From Sipunculus nudus (Eukaryota; Annelida; Sipuncula; Golfingiida; Sipunculidae): a stretch of 64,000 nucleotides of DNA. The notes beneath the pieces were generated by a model. It worked only from the letters and a program-made list of their open reading frames with translations, did no database searches and was not told the origin of the DNA. The stretch covers positions 27,893,956 through 27,957,955 of the forward strand of contig CM049312.1 in NCBI GenBank assembly GCA_026874595.1, written 5' to 3'. How positions within the stretch are numbered: the stretch's first letter is position 1; each line of letters opens with the position of its first letter. This document shows, in pieces, positions 19,260 through 29,535 of this stretch. The position numbers and the translations under genes are program-made.

Positions 19260-20117
19260 TTACTTTGTGTTCCTTTTTTTGCCACGCATCTTGCGTTTCT
19301 TGATGACGCGACCTGTTTTAACTGTTTTGGTTTTAGGTTGATCCTGCGCGGTAGAAGTCGCGCGGCGTTTTTTCTTCCTCGCTATTTTTTCCGCTTTTTC
19401 TTCTGCGATACATATGGCCTCATCATTTAACCACATCAAATAATCCGCGAGCCTGTCCCAGTTCATGCGGTGGTCCTGCACCGCTTCATATGGTACCCAT
19501 TTGGTCGTATTATCCAGTGTGTCAATCATATCAATATAAAGGGTCTCGACCCAATCCATGTACCCAGACAGTTTACATAGGGCTGGGTACACCAGGTCCT
19601 GGCACGGCATGTCTGTCAGTTCGTCGACGGTTTCATACATCTGCATATACGTATTCCAGTATTCCCTATCGTGCACAAAAACGTCTCTTTCGTTTCGTCC
19701 ATCCCAGGATTCTTCCTCGAATTGTTTGATGTACCCTGGGTACCGCGACATGATATCAACCAACAGCCTCGTCTTTAATGAGAAATCTTTCAAAACCTGG
19801 CACTCTCCTTCTTCATCGGGTGATTCTTGTACACGTTTTTCCGCATCATTGGCCAGTTTTAGGAGCGCCTCAGTGTTTTTATTTAACGCTTCTCTAGCTG
19901 ACGTTTCGTGCATCAGTCGGTACTTGTTTCGGGTTTCTTCATCAGATGAGTCATCCGACGAGTCATCCCATGAGTCATCCGATATGTCGGAATCTGGGGT
20001 GTTGGCTTTTACTTGGTAGTTGAGTGAACAGTCTTGGTGGTCTGGGTCGTCCGTTTGATGGCGCGGGGCGTCCACCATGTCAGTCATTGTTTGGTCGCAC
20101 ACTTCTGTCGTTTCCAT
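19260..20117 (-). CDS. Acidic helical protein family, copy A (intact)
   Basis: 285 residues. The N-terminus begins METTEVCDQTMTD. A Ser/Asp-rich stretch (SDDSWDDSSDDSSDEE) at ~50 is followed by ~160 residues of predicted helices with conserved ESPDEEGECQVL and MPCQDLVYPAL segments. A Lys/Arg-rich tail (KKKRR near 255, KKRKMRGKKR at the end) could be a nuclear localisation signal. The ATG lies about 19 bases after a minus-strand acceptor TATTGCAG. No enzyme motif seen. It is the best preserved member of the local family; function unknown. Confidence 0.8.
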   Translation of the reverse strand: METTEVCDQTMTDMVDAPRHQTDDPDHQDCSLNYQVKANTPDSDISDDSWDDSSDDSSDEETRNKYRLMHETSAREALNKNTEALLKLANDAEKRVQESPDEEGECQVLKDFSLKTRLLVDIMSRYPGYIKQFEEESWDGRNERDVFVHDREYWNTYMQMYETVDELTDMPCQDLVYPALCKLSGYMDWVETLYIDMIDTLDNTTKWVPYEAVQDHRMNWDRLADYLMWLNDEAICIAEEKAEKIARKKKRRATSTAQDQPKTKTVKTGRVIKKRKMRGKKRNTK

Positions 20118-20639
20118 TTTCGTAACGGGCGTGCTGCAATATACACAAACGCATTAAGGGCAGGGTATCAGGAAAATGACAATCCAAGCTAGCACGCCAA
20201 CATTCAAACTTTCTGCACAGTGAAACATTCATACCACAGTTTCGCCGGCAAAACTCCGATTCCTACATGCGACACATGAAAACGGAGACGGTAGTGAAAG
20301 TTACATCATTTATTCCGAACTAAACTGTTACAAACAATATATATCAAAAACTGTCTCATAAACTATGAAACCGATATATGTAAGGCATACACGGACAAAA
20401 TATTTACAGTAGGTACACATTAAACAAAATACATATTACGTGTATCTATGATAAAAATAACACACACTATCTCAAATTAACAAAAACCATAACATGTACC
20501 TTGATTACACGTACGTGGCATAAAAAAATTGGATATTAAAATGCGATTATATAACAAAAGTCCTCTTGGTCAAAGATGCCACATATATATCCTGTACACC
20601 ACACAGCGTGTACCGCCGTTCACAAGGGTCTAGTTGACG

Positions 20640-21435
20640 CGACCTGTTTTAACTGTTTTGGTTTCAGGTTGATCCTTCACGGTAGAAGTCACGCGGCGTT
20701 TTTTCGCTATTTTTTCCGCTTTTTCTTTTGAGACACATATGGCCTCATTATTTAACCATTTCAAATAACACGCGAGCCTGTCCCAGATTATGCTGTGGTC
20801 ATGCACCACATAATATGGTATCCTTTTGGTCGTACGTTCCAGTGTGTCAATCTGTAATTATAAAGGGTCTCCACCCAATACATGTACCCAGAAAGTTTCA
20901 ATAGAGCTGGGTACACCAGGTCTTGGCACGGCATTTTTGTCAGTTCGTCTACGGTTTCAGACATCTGCTTAAACGTACCCCAGTATTCTCTATCGTTCAC
21001 GGATACTTCACTTTCGTTTCGTCCATGACAGGATTCTTCCTCGAATTGTTTGATGTACCCTGGGTACCGCGACATGATATCAACCAACAACCTCATCTTT
21101 AATGAGAAATCCATCAAAACCTGGCACTCTCCTTCTTCATCGGGTGATTCTTGTACACGTTTGTCCGCACCATTGGCCAGTTGTAGTAGCGCCTCAGTGT
21201 TGTCCTTTAACGCTCTTCTGGCTGACGTTTCGATAATCTGTCCCCACAGATTTCGGGTTTCTTCATCCGACGAGTCATCGGATGACGACGAGTCATCCGA
21301 TATGTCGGAATCTGGGGTGTTGGCTTTTCCTTGGTAGTTGAGTGAACAGTCTTGGTTGTCAGGGTCGTCCGTTTGATGGCTCGGGGCGTCCACCATATCA
21401 GTCATTGTTTGGTCGCACACTTCTGTCGTTTCCAT
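20640..21435 (-). pseudogene. Acidic helical protein family, copy B with frameshift
   Basis: The copy begins METTEVCDQTMTDMVDAPSHQ at 21435 and matches copy A for about 190 residues. Near 20850-20860 one base is missing relative to copy A (20 bases where copy A has 21), and the frame runs into a stop at 20788. Beyond the break the DNA still matches copy A down to about 20640, including the basic tail region, but out of frame. The open frame can be extended upstream to 21594, but family comparison and the acceptor argue for 21435. It may still make a truncated ~215-residue protein. Confidence 0.75.
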
Positions 21436-21649
21436 TTGTAACGGGCGTGCTGCAATACACACAAAACGCATTAAGGGCAGGGTATCAGGAAAATGACAAT
21501 CCAAGCTAGCACGCCAACATTCAAACTCTCTGTACAGTGAAACATCCATACCCCTGTTTCGCTGGCAAATCTCCGATGCTTGCCTGCGGTACATTAAAAC
21601 GGAGACGGAAATGAAAGTTACATCATTTATTCCGACTAAATGTTACAAA

Positions 21650-22061
21650 GAATGTTTATGCCGATGGTTATAAAAATTAACAAACAGTCTCATCATCACC
21701 TAACAAAACATACACCAGAAATCAAATACATCACAAAATTATATGTTACATTTTTTTGGTGGTTATATGAATATCAAACAACCTAACGCTTACATTATAC
21801 ATCAAACCTACTTCTATGAGGCACATATTGTTAAAATATTTACATCAGGTACACACATGTAACTGTACGAAATATGTTGAAAATACAACAAAATATATGT
21901 AAGCAAAATATTATATGAAAACAAAACTGTAGCAGACTCTTGGATTACAGGTACGTAGCAGTAAATATGGACAAAAAAGGAAAGAATTACATTACAAAAC
22001 AGTTCTGTACAAAGGTATTTATGCATCGGGCAGTCTTGGTGTGAAAAAGTTGGCTACATAT
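21650..22061. other. Intergenic, no gene seen
   Basis: AT-rich, no ORF with support. Parts resemble the noncoding block after copies A and B (for example TTAAAATATTTACATCAGGTACACA against the 19.0 and 20.4 kb blocks). Confidence 0.35.
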
Positions 22062-22625
22062 TCACATCAGACCACACACTGAGTTCTGTCGTTTACGATC
22101 ACGCATACTTTGTTTCCTTGCACGAGCAGCAGCATCTCGACCTCGACGTTTCTGTATCTCACACCATAAACCATCCTTACATTTACGCAGCATGTTGCAC
22201 TTATACAATATTTTCTGCAGATCTCTTTGAGTATTCCGATTGTGTTGCAGCTCCTTTATTAAACAATTGTATTTCTGCTGTACACGGGTAAAGTACCGAT
22301 GCAATAGCAGCAATGCAGCGACCACGAAGCCATCGCAACGTGCGTCTTGCTTGTACAGTCTTCCAGAAATATAATTAAACAGCGTGTGATATGTGGCCTT
22401 AAACCAGCATCTATCGCTGAGGTACAAATCAGGGAGGCCGTGAAGTCCTGTCGTGTCGAAGATACGCACGTACACCTCTAACATTAATGCAACCCGGCGG
22501 CAATCAAACATGTACATCTTATGTATAGCTGATGTAGACCTTTTGGCACGTCTTTCGTAGATATCCGCCAGCCGTCTCAACTGTCGGCAGACCCGTCTAT
22601 CAAATATATCCTGTATGTCCGTCAT
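22062..22625 (-). CDS. Basic helical protein, unknown
   Basis: 187 residues from the ATG at 22625 (MTDIQDIFDRR), which sits 12-15 bases after an acceptor CTGTTTGCAG; the open frame continues to 22661 with another ATG inside the likely intron. It is Arg- and Lys-rich, with the C-terminal ~40 residues very basic (QKRRGRDAAARARKQSMRDR), suggesting nucleic acid binding or nuclear location. It sits between copies B and C of the acidic family and reads the same way. No domain recognised. Confidence 0.7.
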   Translation of the reverse strand: MTDIQDIFDRRVCRQLRRLADIYERRAKRSTSAIHKMYMFDCRRVALMLEVYVRIFDTTGLHGLPDLYLSDRCWFKATYHTLFNYISGRLYKQDARCDGFVVAALLLLHRYFTRVQQKYNCLIKELQHNRNTQRDLQKILYKCNMLRKCKDGLWCEIQKRRGRDAAARARKQSMRDRKRQNSVCGLM

Positions 22626-22765
22626 CGTGCCAACACAAGCTGCAAACAGATACGATACCATTTACTGATAATGTCAATGTATACAACAAAATCACGAGAG
22701 CAAAGGAAATATTTGTACATGTCTTTGTTGAAATATGTCTTTGTTGATGAAAGTTTTTCTTTTGT

Positions 22766-23635
22766 TTACTTTTTGTTATTTTTTCGGCCACGCCTCTGGC
22801 GTTTCTTGTTGACGCGACCTGTTTGAACTGTTTTGGTTTTGGATTGATCCTGCACGGTAGACGTCACGCGGCGTTTTTTCTTTCTCGATTGTTTAACCAT
22901 TGCCTCTTGTACCTCATCTGATACCTCATGATCTAACCATGACTGACATCGCTCGAGTTTTTCCCAGTTCCAACTGTGGTACTCCCGCACAAAACACGGT
23001 GCCACTAGTACCACAGGAAGTTCCCCTTCGGGTATGCAGTCACGCAGCCTGTCCTGCATGTCTGTGTAAAGGATCAGGATCGCCTCTATGTAAAAAGATA
23101 ATATACCGAATGCATCATACACCAGATCCTGACACGGCATTTTTCTCATTGCGTCGATTATAGCTTTCATTCTCTTGTACGTCAGTTTGTATGCACCGTC
23201 TTTGACGACGCGTTTCCCATCTGTTGGTCCAACCATGGCATCTGCCTCAAACTTTTGTATATGTCCAGGGAACTTTGATATTACATCAATAAGATTTTTG
23301 GTCTTATCAGCAAAATCCTTTAAACCCCTACACTCTTCCCTACACTCTTCATCATCATCAGGCGATTCTATGATTCGCTTTTCGGCAATGTCTACCAGAT
23401 CCTTGAGTTCTTGTATGCGGTCCTCCATTTCTTTTTTGACCCACATTTCGTGCTTCTGCCGGAAACTCATTGGAGGGTCCTGATTGGCTGGGTCGTCCCC
23501 TGGAGGGTCAATTTTCTGTTCCTCTTGTGTTTGGCCGATAATTAGACTGTCCTGGTTGGCCTGCCCATTCATTGGAGGGTCCGGGGCGCTAATCTTTTGG
23601 GGGCTCATCTCTCCGCTAACTTCTGTCGTTTCCAT
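22766..23635 (-). CDS. Acidic helical protein family, copy C
   Basis: 289 residues, starting METTEVSGEMSP by comparison with copies A and B (the frame is open further upstream). It shares the ESPDDDEEC and MPCQDLVYDAF segments, the helical centre and the basic tail (TVQTGRVNKKRQRRG). The N-terminal part differs and holds repeated (A/D)NQD and DPP segments. The 3' end retains the same TSTxQDQxKTKTVxTGRV motif as copy A. Unknown function. Confidence 0.8.
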   Translation of the reverse strand: METTEVSGEMSPQKISAPDPPMNGQANQDSLIIGQTQEEQKIDPPGDDPANQDPPMSFRQKHEMWVKKEMEDRIQELKDLVDIAEKRIIESPDDDEECREECRGLKDFADKTKNLIDVISKFPGHIQKFEADAMVGPTDGKRVVKDGAYKLTYKRMKAIIDAMRKMPCQDLVYDAFGILSFYIEAILILYTDMQDRLRDCIPEGELPVVLVAPCFVREYHSWNWEKLERCQSWLDHEVSDEVQEAMVKQSRKKKRRVTSTVQDQSKTKTVQTGRVNKKRQRRGRKNNKK

Positions 23636-24022
23636 TATCGTATCGGGTGTGCTGTAATAATCCACAAACGCCATTAAGGGAAGGGTAGCAGGAAAAATAC
23701 CATCCAACTTAGCATGCCAACATTCAAACTCTCAGCACAGTGAAACAACCATATCACGTGATTCATGAAAAAAACTAAAAGACATTAATACAACTTACAA
23801 TCATTTATTCTGATGAGATAATACAAAACTTGAATAATACAAGATACGACAATCACATATTCTAATTGAGGGAATACGGGGATATTAAGATCGATATACT
23901 GATCACACTATCTACTGTCACTTACAAAAACCAAACATCTGCAATGGGTAAATATATTGGCATATTTACATGTTTATCCACAAGTCCGTTCAGCCATAAG
24001 TCCTTTTGTAAACATAACACTG

Positions 24023-24613
24023 TTACTTTCTTCCATTTTCGTCCGCTGCAGCCTTCTTCTCTAACCATAAAGCCCAACCTAATATTAACACCCCCTGTGC
24101 GAACTCCTCCCAATGGTGATGGTGCCACATCATTTCAGATGGTATCGACTTACAGTGAACCATGCTCCTACGTATGTAAAGGGTCCTGACCCATAACATG
24201 TACGCCGACAATTGACATAAGGCCAGCCACAATATATCACTGCATGATCTGCGACGCATTACGCCGACGATGGAATACATCTTCTTGAACGTCTTTACGT
24301 ATCCGCGATCTATTACGAAGCCGTTATGTTCTTGTTGTCCATCCCTTGCCTCGAAGTTTTGAATGTACCCAGGGATCTGAGATATTACGGCAATCAGATC
24401 CTTGATGTATGTAGCGAACTCTTTTAAAGCCATACCCTCATCTTCATCATCGGATGATCGCTGTTCTGCATCCTTGGCCAGTTTCGATGATCGCTCTTCT
24501 GCCTCCTTGGCCAGTTCCGCCATGTCGTCTAACAATTGTTTGCCCACTATTTCATGTTTCTCTGGGTCGTATTCATCTGGGGAGTCGTTCACGTTCATCC
24601 TTAATGAGTTCAT
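24023..24613 (-). CDS. Acidic helical protein family, copy D (start shifted, tail lost)
   Basis: 196 residues from the ATG at 24613. In copies A-C the start ATG stands before GAAACGACAGA; here the aligned codon is ATA before AAAACTACAGA, so the ancestral start is lost and the next in-frame ATG is used. A tandem repeat of AKEAEERSSKL and AKDAEQRSSDD replaces the acidic stretch. The basic C-terminal tail of copies A and C is absent and the protein ends KKAAADENGRK. It is either a shortened working version or a decaying copy. Confidence 0.65.
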   Translation of the reverse strand: MNSLRMNVNDSPDEYDPEKHEIVGKQLLDDMAELAKEAEERSSKLAKDAEQRSSDDEDEGMALKEFATYIKDLIAVISQIPGYIQNFEARDGQQEHNGFVIDRGYVKTFKKMYSIVGVMRRRSCSDILWLALCQLSAYMLWVRTLYIRRSMVHCKSIPSEMMWHHHHWEEFAQGVLILGWALWLEKKAAADENGRK

Positions 24614-24785
24614 CTTTTCGCAAATGTCTGTAGTTTTTATGAATGTATCGCGCGTGCTGCAATAATTATAACGCGACCTGAGTAATGATGACACATATAA
24701 CCCCTATGTAACAAATACAAAACCAATGTCACTGTCTATTACGTCGAGTCACAGTATTCATTGGTTCACGTCGTGCGGGCAATGA

Positions 24786-25259
24786 TTATTGGATACATGT
24801 AACAAAGTCCGGATATGTCTGCCACAAATCAGCCAGCAAGCACTGTGTCATCTGGTTCATTTCTTGGCATTGCAGTTTATGCTCATCAACGACACATACT
24901 AATGTTTGCATGTTTTCTATAACGAGTACGTATCTCCGGTGTACAGCGCACAACCGCTTATACACCGCCCAAAGTGCTTTCACAACAAGCTCAGAACATG
25001 ACAACGATAGCACGTTATTTGCGATACACGACAGGTCCGCAAGTATTTGATCCATATCCATATTTTCACACGGATACGTTTGGTATGATATGACACACCC
25101 CAACAATTGATCAAAGCACTGTTGGAACATAGAAATACATTCTACATATTGCTTTAACGTCGTGTCATTGTCGCTGTTTGGAGTAATACGTAGACACGTT
25201 TCGGCAGTTAATTTCAACTTTCCAAGTACATCTTCCACAAGAATATCGTTGTGTTCCAT
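24786..25259 (-). CDS. Helical protein, distant relative of the acidic family
   Basis: 157 residues from the first in-frame ATG (25259). The pattern (TPNSDNDTTLKQYV, a Cys/Phe-rich helix, then LSCSELVVKALWAVYKRL) runs parallel to the SPDEEGECQVLKDF and MPCQDLVYPALCKLSGYM segments of copies A-C at the same spacing, so I infer distant homology. The N-terminal acidic region and basic tail are missing. No known domain. Confidence 0.65.
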   Translation of the reverse strand: MEHNDILVEDVLGKLKLTAETCLRITPNSDNDTTLKQYVECISMFQQCFDQLLGCVISYQTYPCENMDMDQILADLSCIANNVLSLSCSELVVKALWAVYKRLCAVHRRYVLVIENMQTLVCVVDEHKLQCQEMNQMTQCLLADLWQTYPDFVTCIQ

Positions 25260-25937
25260 TGTCAGAACTACAATTACATACAAACGACATCATCACGACC
25301 GTCCTGCACAATTGTCCATGTGTTATGTCTATATCGTGTTGATGACCGATATTTACATTCAGTTGTAGGATGTTGAATCTCTTGTTTTACTTGATGCAGG
25401 TACGTGTAGTAACACGTCAATATTCCGCCGCCGTGTAAATTATACTGTGCATGATTACGTAGTAACAGGATGTCGTTCGATTACTGTCACCATATAAATA
25501 TGACTGAGTATTATTATAGTACTATTAATATTTGTTTGTCAACATTATTTACAAACTGTCAGAAATGCGGTCTGTACAATAAGATTTCATAAACAATATT
25601 GTACTCACATTAAGCTGTGATATCCGGAACGATTTGTGTCTCTCTTCTTTATATGTCTTCGCTTTGCTCTACAATAAAACAACAACACCGTAAGAACACA
25701 CAGTCACCATTGATAATCTACAACAGGAAACGACAACCACATATGGTGAATGCCAGTATCCCTATCACAAACCATATTCAAATCATTACATTTATCAACT
25801 GCCCCCTGAAATATAAATGACAAGGTACTCTTCCAATGCTAGTCAGCACAAACAAAACGATAACAATGAAAAGAAAAACAAATATAAAGCAACAACTTAA
25901 CAGCAACTGCAACTCAACAGGCATCAAGGCGTGTGCC
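25260..25937. other. Intergenic, no gene seen
   Basis: AT-rich with no supported ORF. It probably contains leader and promoter of the gene at 24786, but no clear TATA/CRE pair was found. Confidence 0.3.
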
Positions 25938-26447
25938 TCACTGACCTGCCAGCATCGATTGGAAATATGCGCCGACAAACGTGTTAACCAGGAAATGAAA
26001 CAGCATTATGTGGGTTTCTCTGTCCGGCCGGTTCCGGTTAAGAATGTTCCTGATGAACACCAAGATGTGATCTCCTGTCTGCCTGGGGTTGCTGTTCGGG
26101 GTAGGGTCGAACACGTGTGACGTGTAAGGGAATAATGACATGAATAATGTCACAGTTGTCGTCAGTAGCTGGCGCATCTGGTCCGACATCTGAACATTCC
26201 CTTGAATCATACGTTCCAGGTACGTTTCTGGCCTGTACGGCACCAGAGGCAGGTTTCGGCGAAAGTTCACCGGTAAACCGTCAACATGCTGTTGCGCATT
26301 ATACTGCGCACCCACGGGCAACAAAGGCGACCACTGGCCTTGTAAGGTACCCGGAACATAGTTGCCTTGGGGTCGGGCTGGTGCGCCGTTCGGGGGCTGT
26401 GCCACTACAACCAAAGGCAACACTGGTTTTACAAAAACCGTTGTCAT
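25938..26447 (-). CDS. Pro/Gln-rich protein with helical C-terminus, unknown
   Basis: 169 residues. The first ~85 are rich in Pro, Gly, Asn and Gln (PPNGAPARPQGNYVPG, PLVPYRPETY). The rest is helical with a hydrophobic stretch (LLTTTVTLFMSLFPY) that is probably too short and polar-flanked for a sure membrane segment. A CRE-TATA promoter lies upstream at 26.77-26.80 kb with a donor-like GTGAGT at 26556, so the 5' leader is probably spliced. Function unknown. Confidence 0.65.
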   Translation of the reverse strand: MTTVFVKPVLPLVVVAQPPNGAPARPQGNYVPGTLQGQWSPLLPVGAQYNAQQHVDGLPVNFRRNLPLVPYRPETYLERMIQGNVQMSDQMRQLLTTTVTLFMSLFPYTSHVFDPTPNSNPRQTGDHILVFIRNILNRNRPDRETHIMLFHFLVNTFVGAYFQSMLAGQ

Positions 26448-26766
26448 ATATCACATATGACATTGCCGAACAGTTGGATCAGAATGTACATCAATAAGAG
26501 ATGAACACCTTTTACAGTGAACTAAATGTGTTGAACGATAAAATAAATGTACTCACTTTTGATTTCTTGCTCGCTTTCTGTTGTGAATATTCTCTTTATT
26601 CTTCACTCGCTTCTTCTGTCTATCCTTCACGCCTGTAAATTGCTTCAGTGAAGTCCTATACTGCTTCTATACTAGTATCCGTGTGCTACGGTATAAGTCC
26701 CTTGCTGCTGTTCACTTGCAGTGGTATGTCTCTAAGCGAGAGTGATTGCACTGTTGCGAGTAGGGT

Positions 26767-26797
26767 CCTTATATACACAATTTAGCTTGTGACGTCA
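26767..26797 (-). promoter_or_regulatory. CRE-TATA promoter for the 25.9 kb gene
   Basis: On the minus strand TGACGTCA (26797-26790), 14 bases, then TATATAAGG (26775-26767), with GCAACAGTGCAAT shortly downstream exactly as at 9.1 kb. Confidence 0.75.
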
Positions 26798-27784
26798 CAC
26801 ATACAAAGAGCCAGAGTGACATCCGGTGAAACCCTAAATGGTTCCGGAATGTGCACAGACCTACGTATTATTGTGTTTGTTGATATTATATAAATATATG
26901 AATATATATATCGGCATGTCTGGTCGGTAAGTGGTTCACGTGACAAAGAGGTAACGTGTATGTCTACTTCGGATGTACAACACGTGGTATCATAAGAAGC
27001 ATGCTTTCAGAGCTTCAGTACGCCAGGCAGAACAGACACAATGACCAATGCTCATATGTCTTTGATTCCCGTTTGAATGAAGGTTTATAAGTGTACATGT
27101 CTTCAGACACATCATGACATGTGGTCGTCTACCCATCAAAAATATGAACGGACATGTTTCGCAGACGGATGCCGGTACCAAGCTCATAATAAAACCCACT
27201 TCTATCAGTCGAGGGATGCAGCCGGCGTGTGTGTGGATTTCTTAATGGGCTCACAGCCACACATAACAGTCAAGGATGAATAACAAATTTTATAATGGAC
27301 ACATATCCTGAGCTGCGACGTACATCAGATGCAACATGAGTGCAACACATGTCTTGGTAGCAAACACCCCCCCCCCCCCCTCTTTTTTTTCGCTGTTTGT
27401 CAAGCTTTCTCATAAATCTCGATCATTAGTAACACGTACATGTCTTTGGTGTCTAAGTGCATTTGATATAGCCCAACGTCAATGAATGAACGTGTTTGGC
27501 AAGTTAAAGCACACAGAAGGCCTAACTGTCGCACGTCTAATACTGAGATTTTCAATAGATTTGTCAATATGCGTCGCGTGTTATCTCCGCTCACGTGTTT
27601 CTCTGCGTGTTCTGGCAGCGTCAGCTGACCTCATACGTTCTCATAATATACACCTTCACCTGTAATAAAAGAAACACTCGGTCATACGTTATCTTTACTC
27701 ATATAACACTCTGTAAAGTTTTATCAATAATATACTTCAAAATGTGCACACGTATGATCACGGCTTGCTAAAGTCATACCCTTC
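26798..27784. other. Intergenic, no gene seen
   Basis: No ORF with supporting features. It has a C run followed by T run at 27367-27390 and AT-rich tracts. The poly(A) region of the minus-strand gene ending at 27785 should lie in its right end. Confidence 0.3.
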
Positions 27785-29471
27785 TTATATCAGTACTGGC
27801 ACATCTTTTTGTTCTATGGAAACTGTGGAAAAGCTCGGTAATATGGCATGTACAAACCTTTTATGCATCCGATACATGTTGCACGATGGTTGCTTGCGAA
27901 TGCTTCCACCTGACGGATACCGATTACCTCCCGGCGTATCAGTCCTGTGCAACACATACTCTTTCCGTCCCACGCGACCATCGCGTATGCATTCGACCTC
28001 GTCCGGCCAGTCCCTTTTGCACTTTTTGATTATATTCATATAAACAGATAGTCCCCGAGGACAACCAAAACCAGATCTGTATTGGTCGAACAGCTCGACC
28101 GTTTTCACTACGCTCGCTACATACAGCTCAGGGTTCATCACTTCACTCGGAGAGAACGTTGCAGCGGTTTTAACGATATGTACCCTGTCCCACAGACTAA
28201 CGTCTTTTCCGGGAGCCAATGTGCTGTAAAATCGCACGTATGGGTCCATTCTGGTATGCCTCGACATGATTTTTTGTCCCAAGCTGACATCCCAGACATG
28301 ATGCACGTTTGCAGCCCAGTCAATCGATGTGGGAGGTTCCCCAGAAATACGCACGTCATTATCTTGAGGGTCGTGCAGGGTTGCGATCAGTGTGACAGGT
28401 TGGTCTCCGTCCAAACTCCGTTTCATCTTTACACCACCTGGCGGTGTACCTCTCCACTCGTACTTTTCAAGTACGGTAGTTCCGCGTCTGAGGCCCTCGG
28501 GATAACTGGCATCTGACCAAACGGTGTATTTTCTCCCTGTGGCCCGTTCACGCTCCACCCAACAGTGGCCCAAAGCCCATTTGGGTTCAACTGCTCCGAA
28601 TACTGCCCGCAGACGCGAACGCTCAGGAAAGCAGGTCATCGCAAAAGACATCAGACCTTCCATGTCCAGGTATTCACAGAAAACCCGCCCTCCCGCGTCC
28701 GTGCACTGCACCGGAGCGTCCTGGTAGTACGCCATTGGAGGCTGCCTTTTGAGCCACGACCAAGCAGAATCTCTTTTGACCACCCCTTCCGGATCCCAAC
28801 CAACGTACACCACGTTTAGTGCCACTGCATAAGGCGTCACGTAAAACGGTCTAAGACTGGCGGGCTCCATTGACGACCTCGATGCGCGAACGGGCACCCA
28901 AACTAAGGCCAATCCGTGTTCGCATTGGATGTAACGTCCCACCATGAGGTGAACCTCCCCGCCTGCGTGATCGATTTCCTGTCGCCAGTCCCTTATGTCG
29001 AAAACAAACTGTGAAACTCGTCCTTTGCCGTCCGTGCAAACCCAGTACGTGTTAAACGTGGCGCCGGACAGTTTGAAAAATACAGTCTCGTGGAAGAGTC
29101 GGGGGACGCGATCTGACGGGTCAGTGTCAAAAGAGACCACCGCTCCGTCCTTGTGCGCCATCCCGAAATATGTACCCATGATGCCGTCGGGCCCTGTGTC
29201 ATGAACAGCAAGATCGACCGGAGGCCACATGTCTGACATGTCTGACTCGTGTAATGGCAATACAAAGAAAACTGCAATTAATAAATGGACACGCGTCACA
29301 TCATTACGTCACATGATCCGCACAAATAATGGACACGGTCGTCCAGTCACTACACCCGTCTATGTACAAAAAAGGTCACTCACGTTTTATTCGACTGGCA
29401 CGCAATCCGTACGAATGATCAGTGTATGTGTCAATGGGTCCACCCAGTTGCTGTATTCGCTTCGCCAGCAT
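27785..29471 (-). CDS. Likely secreted or structural protein, unknown (spliced start)
   Basis: A 504-codon open frame runs from 29299 but has no ATG at its 5' end. A minus-strand intron (donor AAAC|GTGAGT at 29383, acceptor TTAATTGCAG before 29271) joins an ATG at 29471 in matching phase and gives 524 residues. Read without splicing, the region before the first ATG encodes a signal-peptide-like run (LLIAVFFVLPL), so the true N-terminus is uncertain. The body is beta-rich, with many Trp, Tyr and paired Cys and motifs such as DTGPDGIMGTYFGMAH and GRYIQCEHGLALVWVPV. There is no transmembrane segment at the C-terminus. A TATA box lies just upstream at 29.51 kb. I do not recognise the family. Confidence 0.65.
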
Positions 29472-29504
29472 CAGGCAGTGTGCAAGCAACGCTGCCCTGC
29501 AGCC

Positions 29505-29535
29505 CCTTATATACGTTATCTTGTTATGTCACGTG
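29505..29535 (-). promoter_or_regulatory. TATA promoter for the 27.8 kb gene
   Basis: TATATAAGG on the minus strand (29513-29505), with GTCACGTGAC (an E-box palindrome) about 14 bases upstream, where the other promoters have TGACGTCA. Confidence 0.65.

Larger units (their letters stand above)
18730..24680. repeat. Tandem segmental duplication carrying the acidic helical family
   Basis: Noncoding blocks at 18735, 20160, 21475 and 23685 align well (each has AGGGTA(T/G)CA, ACGCCAACATT or similar, and CATCATTTATTC(C/T)GA). Each is next to a family gene reading leftward, with starts at 20117, 21435 and 23635; the 24.0 kb gene is more diverged. The first two units have a period of ~1.33 kb. The third interval also holds the unrelated-looking gene at 22062. 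Confidence 0.8.

Noticed and set aside
21435-21594. 53-codon N-terminal extension of acidic family copy B
   Set aside because: It lies in the noncoding block that is shared with the other copies, where no equivalent frame is open, and a splice acceptor stands before the family ATG.
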